A DNA stretch of 64,000 nt from an uncultured delta proteobacterium (lineage in GTDB: Bacteria; Myxococcota_A; Polyangia; Polyangiales; Polyangiaceae), in NCBI GenBank assembly GCA_903892415.1, contig CAITIQ010000668.1:26127-90126 (forward strand). The letters run 5' to 3'. This document shows positions 8,571-17,225 of this stretch, piece after piece; the first letter of the stretch is position 1; each line of letters begins with the position of its first letter. A program made the translations under genes and the position numbers. Below the pieces are notes generated by a model. The model did no database searches, was not told the origin of the DNA, and worked only from the letters and a program-made list of their open reading frames with translations.

Positions 8571-9556
8571 ATCGCTTACATCACTGGCACCCCGTTGCAC
8601 TGCCCCGCGAAGTAAGGCAGCAGCCGTACCCCTTTCGGCTCGATGGCCACGAGTTCGTCCTGTTTCGCACCGAGCGCGGTCTATTCGGCGCGATGCCACG
8701 CGCTTGCGCGCATAGGAGAGCTGACTTGGCGCTAGGCAAAGTCCGTGGGGAGGAGCTTATCTGCGGGTATCACGGTTGGGGCTTTCAGCCGACCGGTGAA
8801 ATTCGATCACCCGGGAACCCTTCGCTGACCCAGCGCGCAGATTGCCTCGAGGTGAGTGAACGCCACGGGGCTCTTTGGGTGCGGGCGAAGAACGCTCAAA
8901 CAGCCTTTCCACAGCTGGACTTCGAGGGCTTCTCGCCGATCGGGGTGTTTCATCACCGAGTGGCCGCACCACTGCAGCTGGTGCTCGACAACTTTGTGGA
9001 GGTCGAACATACGAGCTTCGTTCACGCGCTCCTTGGCTATGCCGCAGCTGATCTGGCTTCGGTCGAGGTAGCGATGAGCACAGGCGAAGATTGGGTGAGG
9101 GTCATCAACCAGGGGCCGCAACGCAAGCTTCCACTGCCTCTGCGATCGGCGCTGGGAATTGGCGCGACAGACACCTTTGTCGACGACTGGACCACCTACT
9201 TTTCGCCCGTTTACTCGGTTTACGATCACTACTGGCTGAGCCCCGAGGGAGCTCGTCGCGAGAACACGCTGCGTACTGTCGTATTCTTCAACCCGATTGA
9301 CGAGCAGAACTGTGAGCTGTGGTCCTTTGCTGGCGCCAGCTCCCGCCTGCTCGAAAAGCCGCTGTTCCATTACGGATTGCGCGGCCTGTTGCGGCTCTCG
9401 CTCGAACTTGAGATCCGACTCGACCGCCGACAAGTGGAGTCCCTGGCAGACAAGGACACCAGCATGCGCGGCATGAAGCTCGGGCGGTTCGACAAAGTCA
9501 TGTGGGAAACCCGAACTCGGGTGGCCTCGATCTATGGCCTGCCGGAAGGTGGTTAG
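8567..9556 (+). CDS. Rieske [2Fe-2S] aromatic-ring-hydroxylase-type oxygenase
   Basis: A 329-residue oxygenase. The Rieske cluster ligands are Cys47/His49 (CAH) and Cys66/His69 (CGYH). The catalytic domain shows the mononuclear-iron motif in LVLDNFVEVEHTSFVH, with two His ligands and a preceding Asp bridging residue. This is the oxygenase architecture of VanA/KshA-like one-component Rieske enzymes, which need a separate reductase; none is adjacent. The GTG start at 8567 overlaps the upstream stop by 4 nt and has an excellent AAGGAGG at 8552-8558, so it is tightly coupled with the flavin monooxygenase. The substrate is unknown. Confidence 0.88.
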   Translation: MNRLHHWHPVALPREVRQQPYPFRLDGHEFVLFRTERGLFGAMPRACAHRRADLALGKVRGEELICGYHGWGFQPTGEIRSPGNPSLTQRADCLEVSERHGALWVRAKNAQTAFPQLDFEGFSPIGVFHHRVAAPLQLVLDNFVEVEHTSFVHALLGYAAADLASVEVAMSTGEDWVRVINQGPQRKLPLPLRSALGIGATDTFVDDWTTYFSPVYSVYDHYWLSPEGARRENTLRTVVFFNPIDEQNCELWSFAGASSRLLEKPLFHYGLRGLLRLSLELEIRLDRRQVESLADKDTSMRGMKLGRFDKVMWETRTRVASIYGLPEGG

Positions 9557-9575
9557 AGCGTGGCTCGGCGGATTC

Positions 9576-10295
9576 TCACGGCTTAGCTTGCTTCGTGAGC
9601 AGCCGTCGCCACAAGAGGATGTGAGCAAGAGTGGCGCTGGCTACCAGGCCAGCCGGGAGCCATACGTACGGAAAGAACGCTACCCACGTATTTAGCCGTT
9701 CTGGAGCAGTTCCAAATGCATGAAACATTGGTAGAGACGCCACGGCTATGCCAACGATAGCAATGAGGAGAACACTACCGATTAGATTGAACGTTATTGC
9801 CGCAAACCGAGGCAACTCGCGATGTGTCACCCAGCTATATCCTGCCATAATGAGCGCGAGGACCCCGGTCACAATATCGAAGTTTAGTCCGGAGTAGCTC
9901 ATCTGCTCGGGCATCGTTCCTTCCGAAGCTGCCTTGTGCATGACCAACTCGAGTGGCAGCCGAAAGGAGTGAAAGCCGACCAGCCAGGCGAGGGGTGCGG
10001 TCTTGGCCATGCGAGCTCCAAGCTGTGAACGGCCCAGTAGGAACGGCAGCAGCAAAGTGGGTATGATCAAGGAGAGGGCTCGCGGCGGAATAGCCTCGAA
10101 GTTAGACAGAAAGCCCGACGCCGCGAGGCTTGCACTTATCGCCAGCCAAAGTGCAATCCCAAGACCTACCTTGGCAGTTGTTCGCGATCGCTCTGCCGCT
10201 GGCGCGCTCCGATAAACCCAGGCCACGACACCGCCTGCAACAATGATGGCCAGTGCTGGGATTCCTAGTTGAACGATGGCTGAGGCTGGCTTCAT
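9576..10295 (-). CDS. Hypothetical integral membrane protein
   Basis: A 239-residue protein with about seven hydrophobic segments and short charged loops. The segment FHSFRLPLELVMHKAASEGT and the following QMSYSGLNFDIVTGVLALI are reminiscent of uncharacterised membrane proteins in many bacteria. No catalytic or transport motif is recognised. It is convergent with the Rieske gene (19-nt gap) and divergent from the sensor kinase gene. Function is unknown. Confidence 0.7.
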   Translation of the reverse strand: MKPASAIVQLGIPALAIIVAGGVVAWVYRSAPAAERSRTTAKVGLGIALWLAISASLAASGFLSNFEAIPPRALSLIIPTLLLPFLLGRSQLGARMAKTAPLAWLVGFHSFRLPLELVMHKAASEGTMPEQMSYSGLNFDIVTGVLALIMAGYSWVTHRELPRFAAITFNLIGSVLLIAIVGIAVASLPMFHAFGTAPERLNTWVAFFPYVWLPAGLVASATLAHILLWRRLLTKQAKP

Positions 10296-10437
10296 GAAGC
10301 AACGAAAGGCACAGCGCGTGCCACCCTTGTGTGCGCGTTAACGCAGAGCGTTTCTCAAAGACATTGTCGGTTAAGCGGCAGGTGCCGGTTTTCCGGCAGG
10401 TCGCTTACAGGCCGAACTCCGCGAGGGAGATTGGTGT

Positions 10438-11718
10438 ATGGAGTGTCAACGGATGCGCCCGCGCTTTCAGCTTCTGCGCTCAACTGCACGCTTGGCTGTA
10501 GGAAGGAGATTCTTGACGCTCCGCCCGTTCATTGCCCTGGTTGGCGGTTTGACGAATGGGCTCATGCTCAAGCTCTCGGCGGCGGACACGAGTCAGAAGG
10601 CCGCCGTTCTCATCTGCTTCGGCTCAGCGGTTACTGCGTTCTTTGTAGAGGCTTGGCTTTTGCGCAGATACCCGCTCACGGAACGTTGGCTGTTTGGCTC
10701 ACTCACTGCGACCTTGGTAGCCATTGCCATTGGCTCATTTGTCAGCGGAGGAACCCTTAGCCCGTTCCTGCCGCTGATCTTTGCTCCGGTCGTTGTAGGG
10801 TTTGCCGCCTTCGGGCGCAGCCGTGAGACATTGTGGCTACTAAGCATGGGCGTGACTCTGACTATTGGCCTTGCCGCCCTGCCGACGTTACCTGGACTGC
10901 AGGGGGTGCCTACTCCTTGGGGCGCGCGAATGGTCGGGGTCAGCGCCTGCGTTGCTCTGGTGTTGCTGGTAACCGGAGTCGTTGGGCTGGTGGATGCACA
11001 GGCCGCTGCGGCTGCCTCTCTCGAGGCGATGCGCAACGAGGCTCTTTTAGAAATGGAGCGCCATACTCGCAACATGGACCTGCTGAATGCGCGCGTGGCT
11101 CATGAGGTCAAGAACCCGCTTACTGCGATTCGAGGCTTGGTCCAGCTTGTCGCCCGCAAACTGCCTGACGAACGGGATCGCGAGCGCCTCGCAGTCGTAC
11201 AAGCGGAAGTAGACCGCGCCCTGCAAACGCTCGGGTCCCACATAGCGATGGCCAAGCCGCTAGGGGAGCTTGAACGAAGTGTGAAGGGAGCGCGAACGCT
11301 GCTGCTTGGGGTAGTTGAGCTACTTCATGGGCGGGCGGCTGATCTCGGGATTGAATTGGTCGTAGAAGGCAGCGATGAGCCCCTTGTTGCGGATCAACAG
11401 AAGCTCCGTGCTGCGTTGGTTAACCTCGTTCTCAACGCACTGGCAGCGAGTGCTCCGGGCAACCGCGTCTACCTGAAGAGCTGTAGGACGAGCGTTGGCA
11501 CGCAAATCAAGATTGTGGATGAGGGCCGCGGCATGAGCGAGCTTGAGCTAGCCCACGTCGGCGAGCCGTTCATCACCAACAGCGAAGGAGGGTCCGGACT
11601 TGGGGTCTCGATCGCGCGCAGTATCTTGGAGCAGCACGGAGCCACGCTTACGTTCACGAGCAAACCTAGTGTTGGAACCACGGTAACGATGGAGATACCC
11701 GCGTGGCAAAACTGCTAG
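10438..11718 (+). CDS. Membrane-bound sensor histidine kinase (NtrB-like)
   Basis: A 426-residue kinase with about six N-terminal transmembrane helices to around residue 185 and little extracytoplasmic sequence, so it may sense a membrane-associated or internal signal. The phospho-acceptor His222 lies in VAHEVKNPLTAIRG. The N box is LVNLVLNALAAS, and the G boxes are VDEGRGM and GGSGLGVSIARS. It overlaps the response regulator gene by 16 nt and is surely its partner. The start at 10438 has GCGAGGGAG about 10 nt upstream. The signal is unknown. Confidence 0.9.
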   Translation: MECQRMRPRFQLLRSTARLAVGRRFLTLRPFIALVGGLTNGLMLKLSAADTSQKAAVLICFGSAVTAFFVEAWLLRRYPLTERWLFGSLTATLVAIAIGSFVSGGTLSPFLPLIFAPVVVGFAAFGRSRETLWLLSMGVTLTIGLAALPTLPGLQGVPTPWGARMVGVSACVALVLLVTGVVGLVDAQAAAAASLEAMRNEALLEMERHTRNMDLLNARVAHEVKNPLTAIRGLVQLVARKLPDERDRERLAVVQAEVDRALQTLGSHIAMAKPLGELERSVKGARTLLLGVVELLHGRAADLGIELVVEGSDEPLVADQQKLRAALVNLVLNALAASAPGNRVYLKSCRTSVGTQIKIVDEGRGMSELELAHVGEPFITNSEGGSGLGVSIARSILEQHGATLTFTSKPSVGTTVTMEIPAWQNC

Positions 11719-13040
11719 TCGTCGATGATGAACCCGGCGTTCTATTTACCTTGAGGGAAATCGGCCAAGAACTGGGGCACACCGTTCTTGAAGCTCGCAA
11801 TGGGCGTGAAGCATTGCAACAGATGAGCGATGAGGTGGAGCTCGTCATTACTGACTTGGCCATGCCAGAGCTGGATGGGATCGAGCTCCTTACTCAGCTG
11901 CGAGCTCTCTATCCGGACCTACCAGTCGTGCTGCTCACCGCCCGTGGCAGTGAGCGAGTCGCGGTACGCGCGATCAAAGCCGGCGCCTTCGACTATGTGG
12001 CGAAGCCTTTCGATGTGGACGAGCTGGAGCTGGTGATCACTCGCGCCCTTGAACTGGCTAGCTGGAAGCGCGAGGCGCGCACGGCGGCCCTTCAAGTCCA
12101 GACTGGGCGCCCGCTGATCGGGACTTCCATGGCCTTTCGTCGCATCGTTGACCGCGCCCTCAAGTTCGCGAGGCGTGACGCCCCCGTTCTCGTAACGGGA
12201 GAAACCGGAACGGGCAAAGAGCTATTGGCGATGTTGCTCCACGCGGGCAGTCCGCGATCACGTGGGTCATTCATACGTTTCAATTGTGCTGCTATTGCTG
12301 AGGAGGTGGCGGAGAGCGAGCTCTTTGGCCATGTTCGCGGGGCCTTCACGGGAGCTGTTAACAATCATATTGGCTACTTTTCTCGGGCGCATCGCGGCAC
12401 GCTCGTGCTCGATGAAGTGGGAGAACTTCCCGCGCGGCTCCAGCCAAAGCTGCTGCGCGCTTTGCAGTCGGGCGAGATCCAGCCGGTCGGAGCTGCATCG
12501 ATAGAGCGCGTAGACGTACGTGTGATTGCTTGTACCCATCGTAATCTGCTCGAGGACGCTCGCCACGGACGCTTTCGCGAGGACCTCTACTACCGCCTAG
12601 CGGTTCTGGAGCTGGAGATGCCTCCACTGAGTCAGCGGCAAGAAGACATACCGGCTCTGGCGGAGTTCTTTGCCCGCGAAGCCGCGGCGAAGTTTGGGTT
12701 AGAGGGCGTAACGCTCAGCGAGGGTTTGGCTTCGGAACTCAGCCGTCGTCAGTACCGAGGCAACATCCGTGAGCTCGAGAACTTGGTCACTCGGTTAGTG
12801 GCGCTCTCGGACGGTGGACCGCTAGAGCCCCACTTGCTGAGCGCGAAGAGCAACAAGGCTACGTCGCCTCCAATAGGCTTTCGGGAGCAGGTGGAGGCAC
12901 TTGAGTTCCAGCTGCTCGGCGAAGCCTTGGCGAAGACCAAAGGCAATCAATCGGAGGCGGCGCGCTCGCTCGGCCTTTCTCGTGCGACCTTCCTCGACAA
13001 GCTGAAGCGGTACAACCTTTGGACGCACAAGGGCGACTAG
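11703..13040 (+). CDS. NtrC-family sigma-54-dependent response regulator
   Basis: A 445-residue regulator with the full NtrC layout. The receiver domain has phospho-acceptor Asp51 in VITDLAMPELDG and Lys in YVAKPF. The AAA+ domain has Walker A GETGTGKE, the sigma-54 contact loop GAFTGA and the LYYRL segment. The Fis-type C-terminal HTH contains GNQSEAARSLGLSRATFLDK. It should activate promoters used by sigma-54 RNA polymerase when phosphorylated by the overlapping kinase. It starts at GTG 11703, inside the kinase gene. Targets are not visible; no clear -24/-12 promoter was found nearby by eye. Confidence 0.94.
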   Translation: MAKLLVVDDEPGVLFTLREIGQELGHTVLEARNGREALQQMSDEVELVITDLAMPELDGIELLTQLRALYPDLPVVLLTARGSERVAVRAIKAGAFDYVAKPFDVDELELVITRALELASWKREARTAALQVQTGRPLIGTSMAFRRIVDRALKFARRDAPVLVTGETGTGKELLAMLLHAGSPRSRGSFIRFNCAAIAEEVAESELFGHVRGAFTGAVNNHIGYFSRAHRGTLVLDEVGELPARLQPKLLRALQSGEIQPVGAASIERVDVRVIACTHRNLLEDARHGRFREDLYYRLAVLELEMPPLSQRQEDIPALAEFFAREAAAKFGLEGVTLSEGLASELSRRQYRGNIRELENLVTRLVALSDGGPLEPHLLSAKSNKATSPPIGFREQVEALEFQLLGEALAKTKGNQSEAARSLGLSRATFLDKLKRYNLWTHKGD

Positions 13041-13078
13041 CCACTAGCGTCAAGGAGGCGCGACTGTTGACCAGTGCA

Positions 13079-14110
13079 TCAACCTTCGGCGGCTAATGCA
13101 GGATAAAACTGCTCCGCCCAACGACGATAGCGGGCGATAGGACCATCCCCCTGCGCGAGCGCTGGTCGCGAGACATATTGCTTGTGCTTCCAGATGACGA
13201 AGTCCTGTTCAACGTCATTGGCTAGCGCCGCAAACGCTTGGCGAAGATAAATAGTCTCGACGAGCTGGGTCAAAACCTTTGCCCGGCTGACCCACGCCAG
13301 CAGCGGGTGGAGTCCCTGACTCGCCGCAAGCCTTTTCACAGCCAGAGCAATTCGCAATTCAAGGTCCATCTCTGCGCGGGGTGTAGCAAATACGAAGGTG
13401 CGAGCCTCGAGTCCCAACGTAGGTATCTTGATGTCGACCATCGAGTGCCCAAGCCCTCGGACAGTTACCTCGAATTCGGCGTTCAAGCCTCGTGAGCCCC
13501 GAGCCAACCCGAATGGATGATGCATTGAGTAGCGCGCCCTGAGCGCTGGACCGTCGAGCTCGAGGTCACTACGCATTTGCACATGCGAGTAGCCGTGAAC
13601 GATGCTGAGATGCCCGAAGTCCACGCTGTTCTCGGTGGTGTCTTGCGGGTGCCCCCGAAGTCGATAGTACTTGGTTCGCAGCGGTGAGTAGCTCGAATCA
13701 TCCAGAGCGGGCAGCGTGAAAGTGGGCGGGCCACCACGCGGATCCAGGAAGACCAGAACGACGCCGCAGCTCTCATGAACGACCTTCGTTGCGACGGAGA
13801 CCTTCGGCGGTTTTGTATCGTAGCCTGTTGCCACACAAGCGCCGTCGGTCCCGAAACGGAAGCCGTGAAAGGGGCAACGCACGGACTCCCCAACCACGGT
13901 GCCTCCGTGGCCCATGTGCGCTCCGAGATGCGGGCAGATTGGGTCCATCGCCGAGAGCTTGCCGCTCTCCGTTCGCGCGATAAGTAGCTCGCGTCCGCCG
14001 AGTGTCCGGGTTTGCACGGTCCCTCGCGCGAACTCGCTGGAGAAACCGACGGCGTACCAACCAAGGGGAAACGGTGGGAGCCGCGTTGCTTCGCCTTCCG
14101 AGCTAGCCAT
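13079..14110 (-). CDS. Rieske [2Fe-2S] oxygenase, KshA/sterol-desaturase-like
   Basis: A 343-residue Rieske oxygenase. The iron-sulfur ligands are Cys59/His61 in CPHLGAHMG and Cys79/His82 in CPFHGFRF. The catalytic motif ENSVDFGHLSIVHGY gives Asp and two His for the mononuclear iron. The opening PPFPLGWYAVGFSSE and this motif resemble 3-ketosteroid 9-alpha-hydroxylase and the cholesterol 7-desaturase (Neverland/DAF-36) group, so a sterol or steroid-like substrate is plausible but unproven. It is convergent with the ntrC-like gene. A separate reductase would be needed. Confidence 0.85.
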   Translation of the reverse strand: MASSEGEATRLPPFPLGWYAVGFSSEFARGTVQTRTLGGRELLIARTESGKLSAMDPICPHLGAHMGHGGTVVGESVRCPFHGFRFGTDGACVATGYDTKPPKVSVATKVVHESCGVVLVFLDPRGGPPTFTLPALDDSSYSPLRTKYYRLRGHPQDTTENSVDFGHLSIVHGYSHVQMRSDLELDGPALRARYSMHHPFGLARGSRGLNAEFEVTVRGLGHSMVDIKIPTLGLEARTFVFATPRAEMDLELRIALAVKRLAASQGLHPLLAWVSRAKVLTQLVETIYLRQAFAALANDVEQDFVIWKHKQYVSRPALAQGDGPIARYRRWAEQFYPALAAEG

Positions 14111-14149
14111 TACTTTGCTTAACTCCGAGCGAGCCTGGCTGGCAATGGT

Positions 14150-15517
14150 CTACGGCTCACCACCTGCAGCCTGATCGAGCAGGCGCTGGGCATCTTCCGC
14201 ACCTCTCGCGTCAAACTTGGGATTCCGCGCCAAGGCAGACTTTAGGAGGGCGCTTGCTCGTTCGGTTTGCCCGCGCGCCAGGAGGATTGCGCCAGCGTGA
14301 TACTCGATTGCGGAATCGGGCGTCTTGAGCTCGAGCATCTGGTCAACGAGCTTGCCCGCCTCCTCGATCTCGTTGGCTCGATACAGCGCAAATGCCAGTG
14401 CATCAGCTGCGTAGACGCCACCTCTGGTCTTCAGCTCATTGCGAGCAAGCTCTACCGCAAGAGCCGGTTCGCGGTTGTGCGCCGCAAGAAATTGGGCCGT
14501 GGTTCGTGGGTCCTCCACACGCCCAGCAGAGACTAGCTCGGCGAACACAGACTCGGCTCGCTCAGGTTTGCTGTCTGCGACCAGCGCATCCCCGAGGCGC
14601 CAGCGCAGCTCGATCGACTCGCTGAGCTTCACGCCCTGCTCGAGCCAACTCACCGCACGGGCTGGCTCGCCTTTGGCGAGCGCTACCTTGCCTTTGCCGA
14701 GCATAGCGAGCGGGTAGTTCGTGCACTCCTTCAGTGCACTAGCGAACCCTGCGTCGGCGCCGTCGTAGTCGCCCAAGTGGAAGAAGAGGTTCGCCGCTTG
14801 AGTCAGGGAGTAGCAGCGCGGCTCTGGGTCCGCTGGGTTGTTGCCGATCTGGATAGCCTGCTTCCAAGCGGCCTTGGCCTTCTCCACGTCACCGTGAAGC
14901 CACGCCAAATGAGCTGCGCGAGAGAACGCTGGCACGGCAGGCTTGAGGTCCAATAGCTTGTTGGTGGTCGCTAGCGCGGCCTGGTAGCGACCGAGCTCGA
15001 GTTCGGCATCCGAACGATTGGCGAGCGCGATCAGGTCCTCTGGTGACTTTGCCAGCGCCCGCTCGGAGGAGGCTAGAGCCTCGGCGAACTTGTGTTCATT
15101 GAGCTGGGTCTGCCCAAGCAGCCCGAGCGCCAGAAAGTCATCAGGGTCCCGCTCGAGCAGGAGCTCGGCTACAGCTTTGCCGTAGGCGTAGTAGCCAGGC
15201 TCTGCGTCATTGCGGGCTTTTTGCACCCATGAGCGCCCAAGCAAGATCCAGTCATCGCGACCGTCAGTCTGTTTGACTTTGTGCTGGTAGGCCCGGATAA
15301 GCACGTCCGCCTGGGTGCTTCCCGTCACTTCTTCGAGGGCTCGGTCGCGATTTGAACCGCCCTGCGCATTGGGAGCCGAGCTGGCAAGGGAACTGGCGGT
15401 CGTTTGAGCAACAACCGTCTTGGGGTTCGAGGCCGGGCTCTCCTCGCTACCACTCTCACACCCCAGAAGCGCGGACGACACCGCCCACAGGGCGAACAGG
15501 CAATTCCGACCGATCAT
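14150..15517 (-). CDS. TPR-repeat lipoprotein
   Basis: A 455-residue protein. The ATG at 15517 gives a lipoprotein signal with lipobox SALLGC (Cys20), so the upstream open frame to 15628 is disregarded. After a low-complexity linker there are at least eight TPR-like helical pairs, for example LGLLGQTQLNEHKFAEALAS and FFHLGDYDGADAGFASALKE. It is probably an outer-membrane- or periplasm-anchored scaffold. It starts 39 nt upstream of the KshA-like gene on the same strand and is divergent from the Cys-rich lipoprotein at 15605. The partner is unknown. Confidence 0.75.
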   Translation of the reverse strand: MIGRNCLFALWAVSSALLGCESGSEESPASNPKTVVAQTTASSLASSAPNAQGGSNRDRALEEVTGSTQADVLIRAYQHKVKQTDGRDDWILLGRSWVQKARNDAEPGYYAYGKAVAELLLERDPDDFLALGLLGQTQLNEHKFAEALASSERALAKSPEDLIALANRSDAELELGRYQAALATTNKLLDLKPAVPAFSRAAHLAWLHGDVEKAKAAWKQAIQIGNNPADPEPRCYSLTQAANLFFHLGDYDGADAGFASALKECTNYPLAMLGKGKVALAKGEPARAVSWLEQGVKLSESIELRWRLGDALVADSKPERAESVFAELVSAGRVEDPRTTAQFLAAHNREPALAVELARNELKTRGGVYAADALAFALYRANEIEEAGKLVDQMLELKTPDSAIEYHAGAILLARGQTERASALLKSALARNPKFDARGAEDAQRLLDQAAGGEP

Positions 15518-15604
15518 CGGACGCCTTACGCCTGACGAACCACTGCGGTTGCGTGTGACCACACAGTGGATCCGCCGATGTGTCTGTGGAGTACTGTGGA
15601 CGCC

Positions 15605-16621
15605 ATGGTTGGTCGCAAGTTTGGTCACTGGCTGATAGTAGCTAGTTTTTGCAGCTGTTCCTCAGCTGGCAGCGAGCAGGCGCCAGCCGAGGCAGTGAGC
15701 TCAACACCCACGCTCTCGTCGGCCTCGGCCAGTGCGTCGGGGATTCCTTCTGGGGTCGCTGCCTCTCGACCCGAGGTCGAGTCGGTGTTCCCGGCGGACA
15801 ACCAACCTCCCCTGGCGTTGGCTGAGCGCTACTGCGCAGCGTTGCACGAGCTGCCGGCCTTACGCAGAAAAGATTGTTGCAATGACCAGCGGGGAGCGCT
15901 CTTTGTTAAGGAATGCAGCCGCATGCTCAGTTACTCCCTTCGAAGTGGCGGGAGCAGCCTTACTGAGGAGTCGGTCGCAAAGTGTGAAACGGCGTTCAGC
16001 AAGCGGCTTGAAGGCTGCGGCTGGGTCGGGCTCGAGCCACCGAGAATACCGGCTGAATGTCGGGGCCTGCTTACTGGAACTCGAAAGCGCGGGGACCTTT
16101 GTCGAAGCAGCTTGGAGTGCGCGGCCGGAGATAGTTGCGCTGGCCTTTCAGCGACCAATTCCGGGATCTGTAGCGCCCCAAAGGCCTCTGGCGGAATGTG
16201 CCAGACTGCGATCGATAGTCTCGCAGCGTATCTGTTTGCCGATGACGCTGCTCACCCTGAATGCGCAGGCGTGTGTGACAAACTTCGCTGTCGTGACGCT
16301 ACAGCTGAGGGCGCTACTTGCAGCGCAACCCTCGAGTGCGGCAGCGGCCAACGCTGCGCGAAGGGACGATGCGTCAAGGGGTCGCACGCGACAGTGTCGC
16401 AAGCGTGCTCTGAGGATCTTCCTTGTGCTGAGGAATTGCGTTGCGTTGAGGGAACCTGCCGTACAGCCCTCCCCGCCGGAGAGCCTTGCAACTCGGATCT
16501 TGCGTGCCTTGGCAGCTGCAACTCGGGGACGTGCGCCATGCGTTGTGAGGTTGCGAAGGCAACAGACTTTTCGAAGGCTCTTTCGCCACGCTCGGCCGCT
16601 CCGCTACGACCGTCGCGCTAA
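15605..16621 (+). CDS. Cys-rich lipoprotein, Dickkopf-like
   Basis: A 338-residue secreted protein. The ATG at 15605 gives a short signal ending around Cys16/Cys18 (IVASFCSC). A Ser/Ala-rich linker follows, then a long region with more than 25 cysteines in repeated CxxxxxCxxG patterns, such as GDLCRSSLECAAGDSC and GQRCAKGRC. Such Dickkopf N-terminal-like, disulfide-rich modules are common in myxobacterial surface proteins of unknown role. It is divergent from the TPR lipoprotein and convergent with the stress-protein gene. Confidence 0.7.
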   Translation: MVGRKFGHWLIVASFCSCSSAGSEQAPAEAVSSTPTLSSASASASGIPSGVAASRPEVESVFPADNQPPLALAERYCAALHELPALRRKDCCNDQRGALFVKECSRMLSYSLRSGGSSLTEESVAKCETAFSKRLEGCGWVGLEPPRIPAECRGLLTGTRKRGDLCRSSLECAAGDSCAGLSATNSGICSAPKASGGMCQTAIDSLAAYLFADDAAHPECAGVCDKLRCRDATAEGATCSATLECGSGQRCAKGRCVKGSHATVSQACSEDLPCAEELRCVEGTCRTALPAGEPCNSDLACLGSCNSGTCAMRCEVAKATDFSKALSPRSAAPLRPSR

Positions 16622-16645
16622 AGCGCAACTTGTAGCCCTTTGCTT

Positions 16646-17116
16646 TCAATCCTCGAGCCGCTTCGTTTTTGCGGCCCTACTGGCTTCGCTGGAGACGATG
16701 AGAACTGGCACCGGCGAGACGCGTGCTACCTTCTCGGCGACGCTGCCAATGAGCAGGTGGTCCAGGCCCGTTCGCCCGTGGGTTCCCACAATGATGAGGT
16801 CTGCGGCTCTATCATTGGCGACTTCCAAAATCTTACGCCAGGGCTCGCCACCGAGAATTACACCCTCAGCGCTTGGAGAACTTTGGCGAACCGTGGCAAC
16901 GAGGCTATCCAACTGATCTTTGGCTAGCGTCTCCATCTCGTAGCTTGGCCAGGACAGTCCTTCCGCGTAGAAGTACCCCACCGGGACGGTCATACAGACG
17001 TGGAGCAACGTCAATTTGGCTTGGAAGGCCTTCGCCATCGTCAGTGCTACGTCGACAGCCGGTTTCGTGGCGTCACCAAAATCGACGGGGACTAGGATGC
17101 TGTTGATGTCGGTCAT
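16646..17116 (-). CDS. Universal stress protein (UspA family)
   Basis: A 156-residue single-domain Usp protein. It begins INSILVPVDFGDATKPAVDV, and the C-terminal ATP-binding motif is GTHGRTGLDHLLIGSVAEKV (G-2x-G-9x-G-S). It is therefore probably an ATP-binding, MJ0577-like member rather than the non-binding E. coli UspA type. A short basic tail follows. Its role in stress tolerance is inferred from the family only. The ATG at 17114-17116 is the only good start. Confidence 0.9.
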   Translation of the reverse strand: MTDINSILVPVDFGDATKPAVDVALTMAKAFQAKLTLLHVCMTVPVGYFYAEGLSWPSYEMETLAKDQLDSLVATVRQSSPSAEGVILGGEPWRKILEVANDRAADLIIVGTHGRTGLDHLLIGSVAEKVARVSPVPVLIVSSEASRAAKTKRLED

Positions 17117-17225
17117 GCTCTGGAGGGAGCAAGCCTTGGGCCAGCGAATAGCTCGCCGAACCGCGCCTTGTGTTACCAGCGCTCACGCAGAGTTTGCGCC
17201 GCAGCACATTGCGATGCGCGGCGTA

